64,000 nt of DNA from Lentimicrobium sp. (GTDB lineage: Bacteria; Bacteroidota; Bacteroidia; Bacteroidales; Lentimicrobiaceae). The notes beneath the pieces were generated by a model that had not been told where the DNA came from, did no database searches, and saw only the letters and a list, made by a program, of their open reading frames with translations. Of this stretch, positions 63,640-64,000 are shown in pieces; positions within the stretch are counted from its first letter, which is position 1, and each line of letters begins with the position of its first letter. Position numbers and translations under genes: made by a program. The stretch lies in contig JAHYJC010000004.1 in NCBI GenBank assembly GCA_019429275.1, forward strand, positions 83,377-147,376, in the 5' to 3' direction.

Positions 63640-63809
63640 AATAAACCATAATTTTTAAAACATTGAATATGAAATAAATACGATTTTTAATTTAAAACAT
63701 TGAAAAAGGGAAACTGGGAATAATAGAATTGATTTTAATTATTTTTACTATGTAACGGCTTAAAAATGATATGAATAAAAAAAAAGCAAAAAAAACTTTC
63801 ATCAACCCC

Positions 63810-63839
63810 TTGTCTAATAAATAAAGAGTATTACTTTTG
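63810..63839 (+). promoter_or_regulatory. strong promoter 1 of a downstream operon
   Basis: TTG (63810-63812), 19 bases, TACTTTTG (63832-63839). It points to the right, towards sequence outside the window. Confidence 0.65.
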
Positions 63840-63913
63840 CAGTCCCAATCACTGAAGCTATATGAAGTTGAATTAGGGATTAGGAAAAAGATTAAAAATA
63901 TTTTTCTAAAAAG

Positions 63914-63943
63914 TTGCAGGGTTAAAAAAAGTTTGTAATTTTG
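63914..63943 (+). promoter_or_regulatory. strong promoter 2 of a downstream operon
   Basis: TTG (63914-63916), 19 bases, TAATTTTG (63936-63943), 104 bases after the first promoter. The following bases to 64000 hold no start codon context, and the end AGAGAGTTCT resembles the antitermination leader in front of Bacteroidota 16S rRNA genes. Between 63589 and 64000 no gene is called. Confidence 0.65.
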
Positions 63944-64000
63944 CAGCCCCAAAAGAGACAAAAGGTGTCAAATTTGGTAAAAGAGATTAAAGAGAGTTCT

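Noticed and set aside
63692..63961. 89-codon minus-strand frame at the right edge
   Set aside because: It runs against two strong plus-strand promoters and encodes a Phe/Leu/Ser-rich, low-complexity product typical of noncoding AT-rich DNA.

Overview
The window reads as chromosomal DNA of a member of the Bacteroidota, probably a free-living Bacteroidia-type organism. Three things support this. Promoters have the phylum's -33 TTG / -7 TAnnTTTG form. Many secreted proteins end in a type IX secretion (T9SS) C-terminal sorting domain. The housekeeping set (short primary sigma factor, SUI1/eIF1-like factor, S46 dipeptidyl peptidase, CrtYcd-type lycopene cyclase) is typical of the group. Genus cannot be fixed from sequence reading alone. 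No tRNA, CRISPR array or transposase gene was seen.

Layout. 1-14 kb: the tail of an ArsR-type regulator, an Ig-like lipoprotein, two T9SS cargo proteins (M1 aminopeptidase, CotH-like protein), an MscS channel, a polysaccharide deacetylase, a CobW-type GTPase, a gamma-glutamyltranspeptidase and a PIF1-type helicase. 14-18 kb: a divergent p-aminobenzoate (folate) locus, with pabA on minus and pabB-pabC on plus, then an MFS transporter and RidA. 18-27 kb: an Asp/Glu-type S46 dipeptidyl peptidase, an NtrC-like regulator with a degenerate sigma-54 contact loop, a lipoprotein, a lipid kinase, an eIF1-like factor, a GT39-like membrane glycosyltransferase and a second MscS-type channel. 28-32.5 kb: a compact minus-strand carotenoid operon (crtI-crtB-unknown-idi-crtZ-lycopene cyclase) predicted to lead to zeaxanthin. 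It is divergent from a three-gene RND efflux operon (32.8-38.3 kb).

38-64 kb: a GH30 glycosidase with a strong operator palindrome, a secreted protein broken by one in-frame stop, a propeller-like T9SS protein, then the core block rpsO-pnp-rpoD. Directly after rpoD is a small island: one Fic-domain gene with a six-copy direct-repeat array over its start. It is flanked by a second, diverged copy of the last 22 codons and terminator of rpoD and by REP-like palindromes. Then come three minus-strand T9SS proteins, the last a 1683-residue protein with an 11-C tract just before its start, followed by rpe, pepD, a GH29 fucosidase, an FG-GAP propeller protein with a hexanucleotide tandem repeat behind it, and a small outer-membrane protein. 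The right edge carries two consecutive strong promoters and what looks like the leader of an rRNA operon beginning outside the window.

The strongest unexplained signals are the rpoD-3'-end/fic island with its repeat array, the poly-C tract before the giant T9SS gene, the stop-split T9SS gene, and the regulator lacking GAFTGA.
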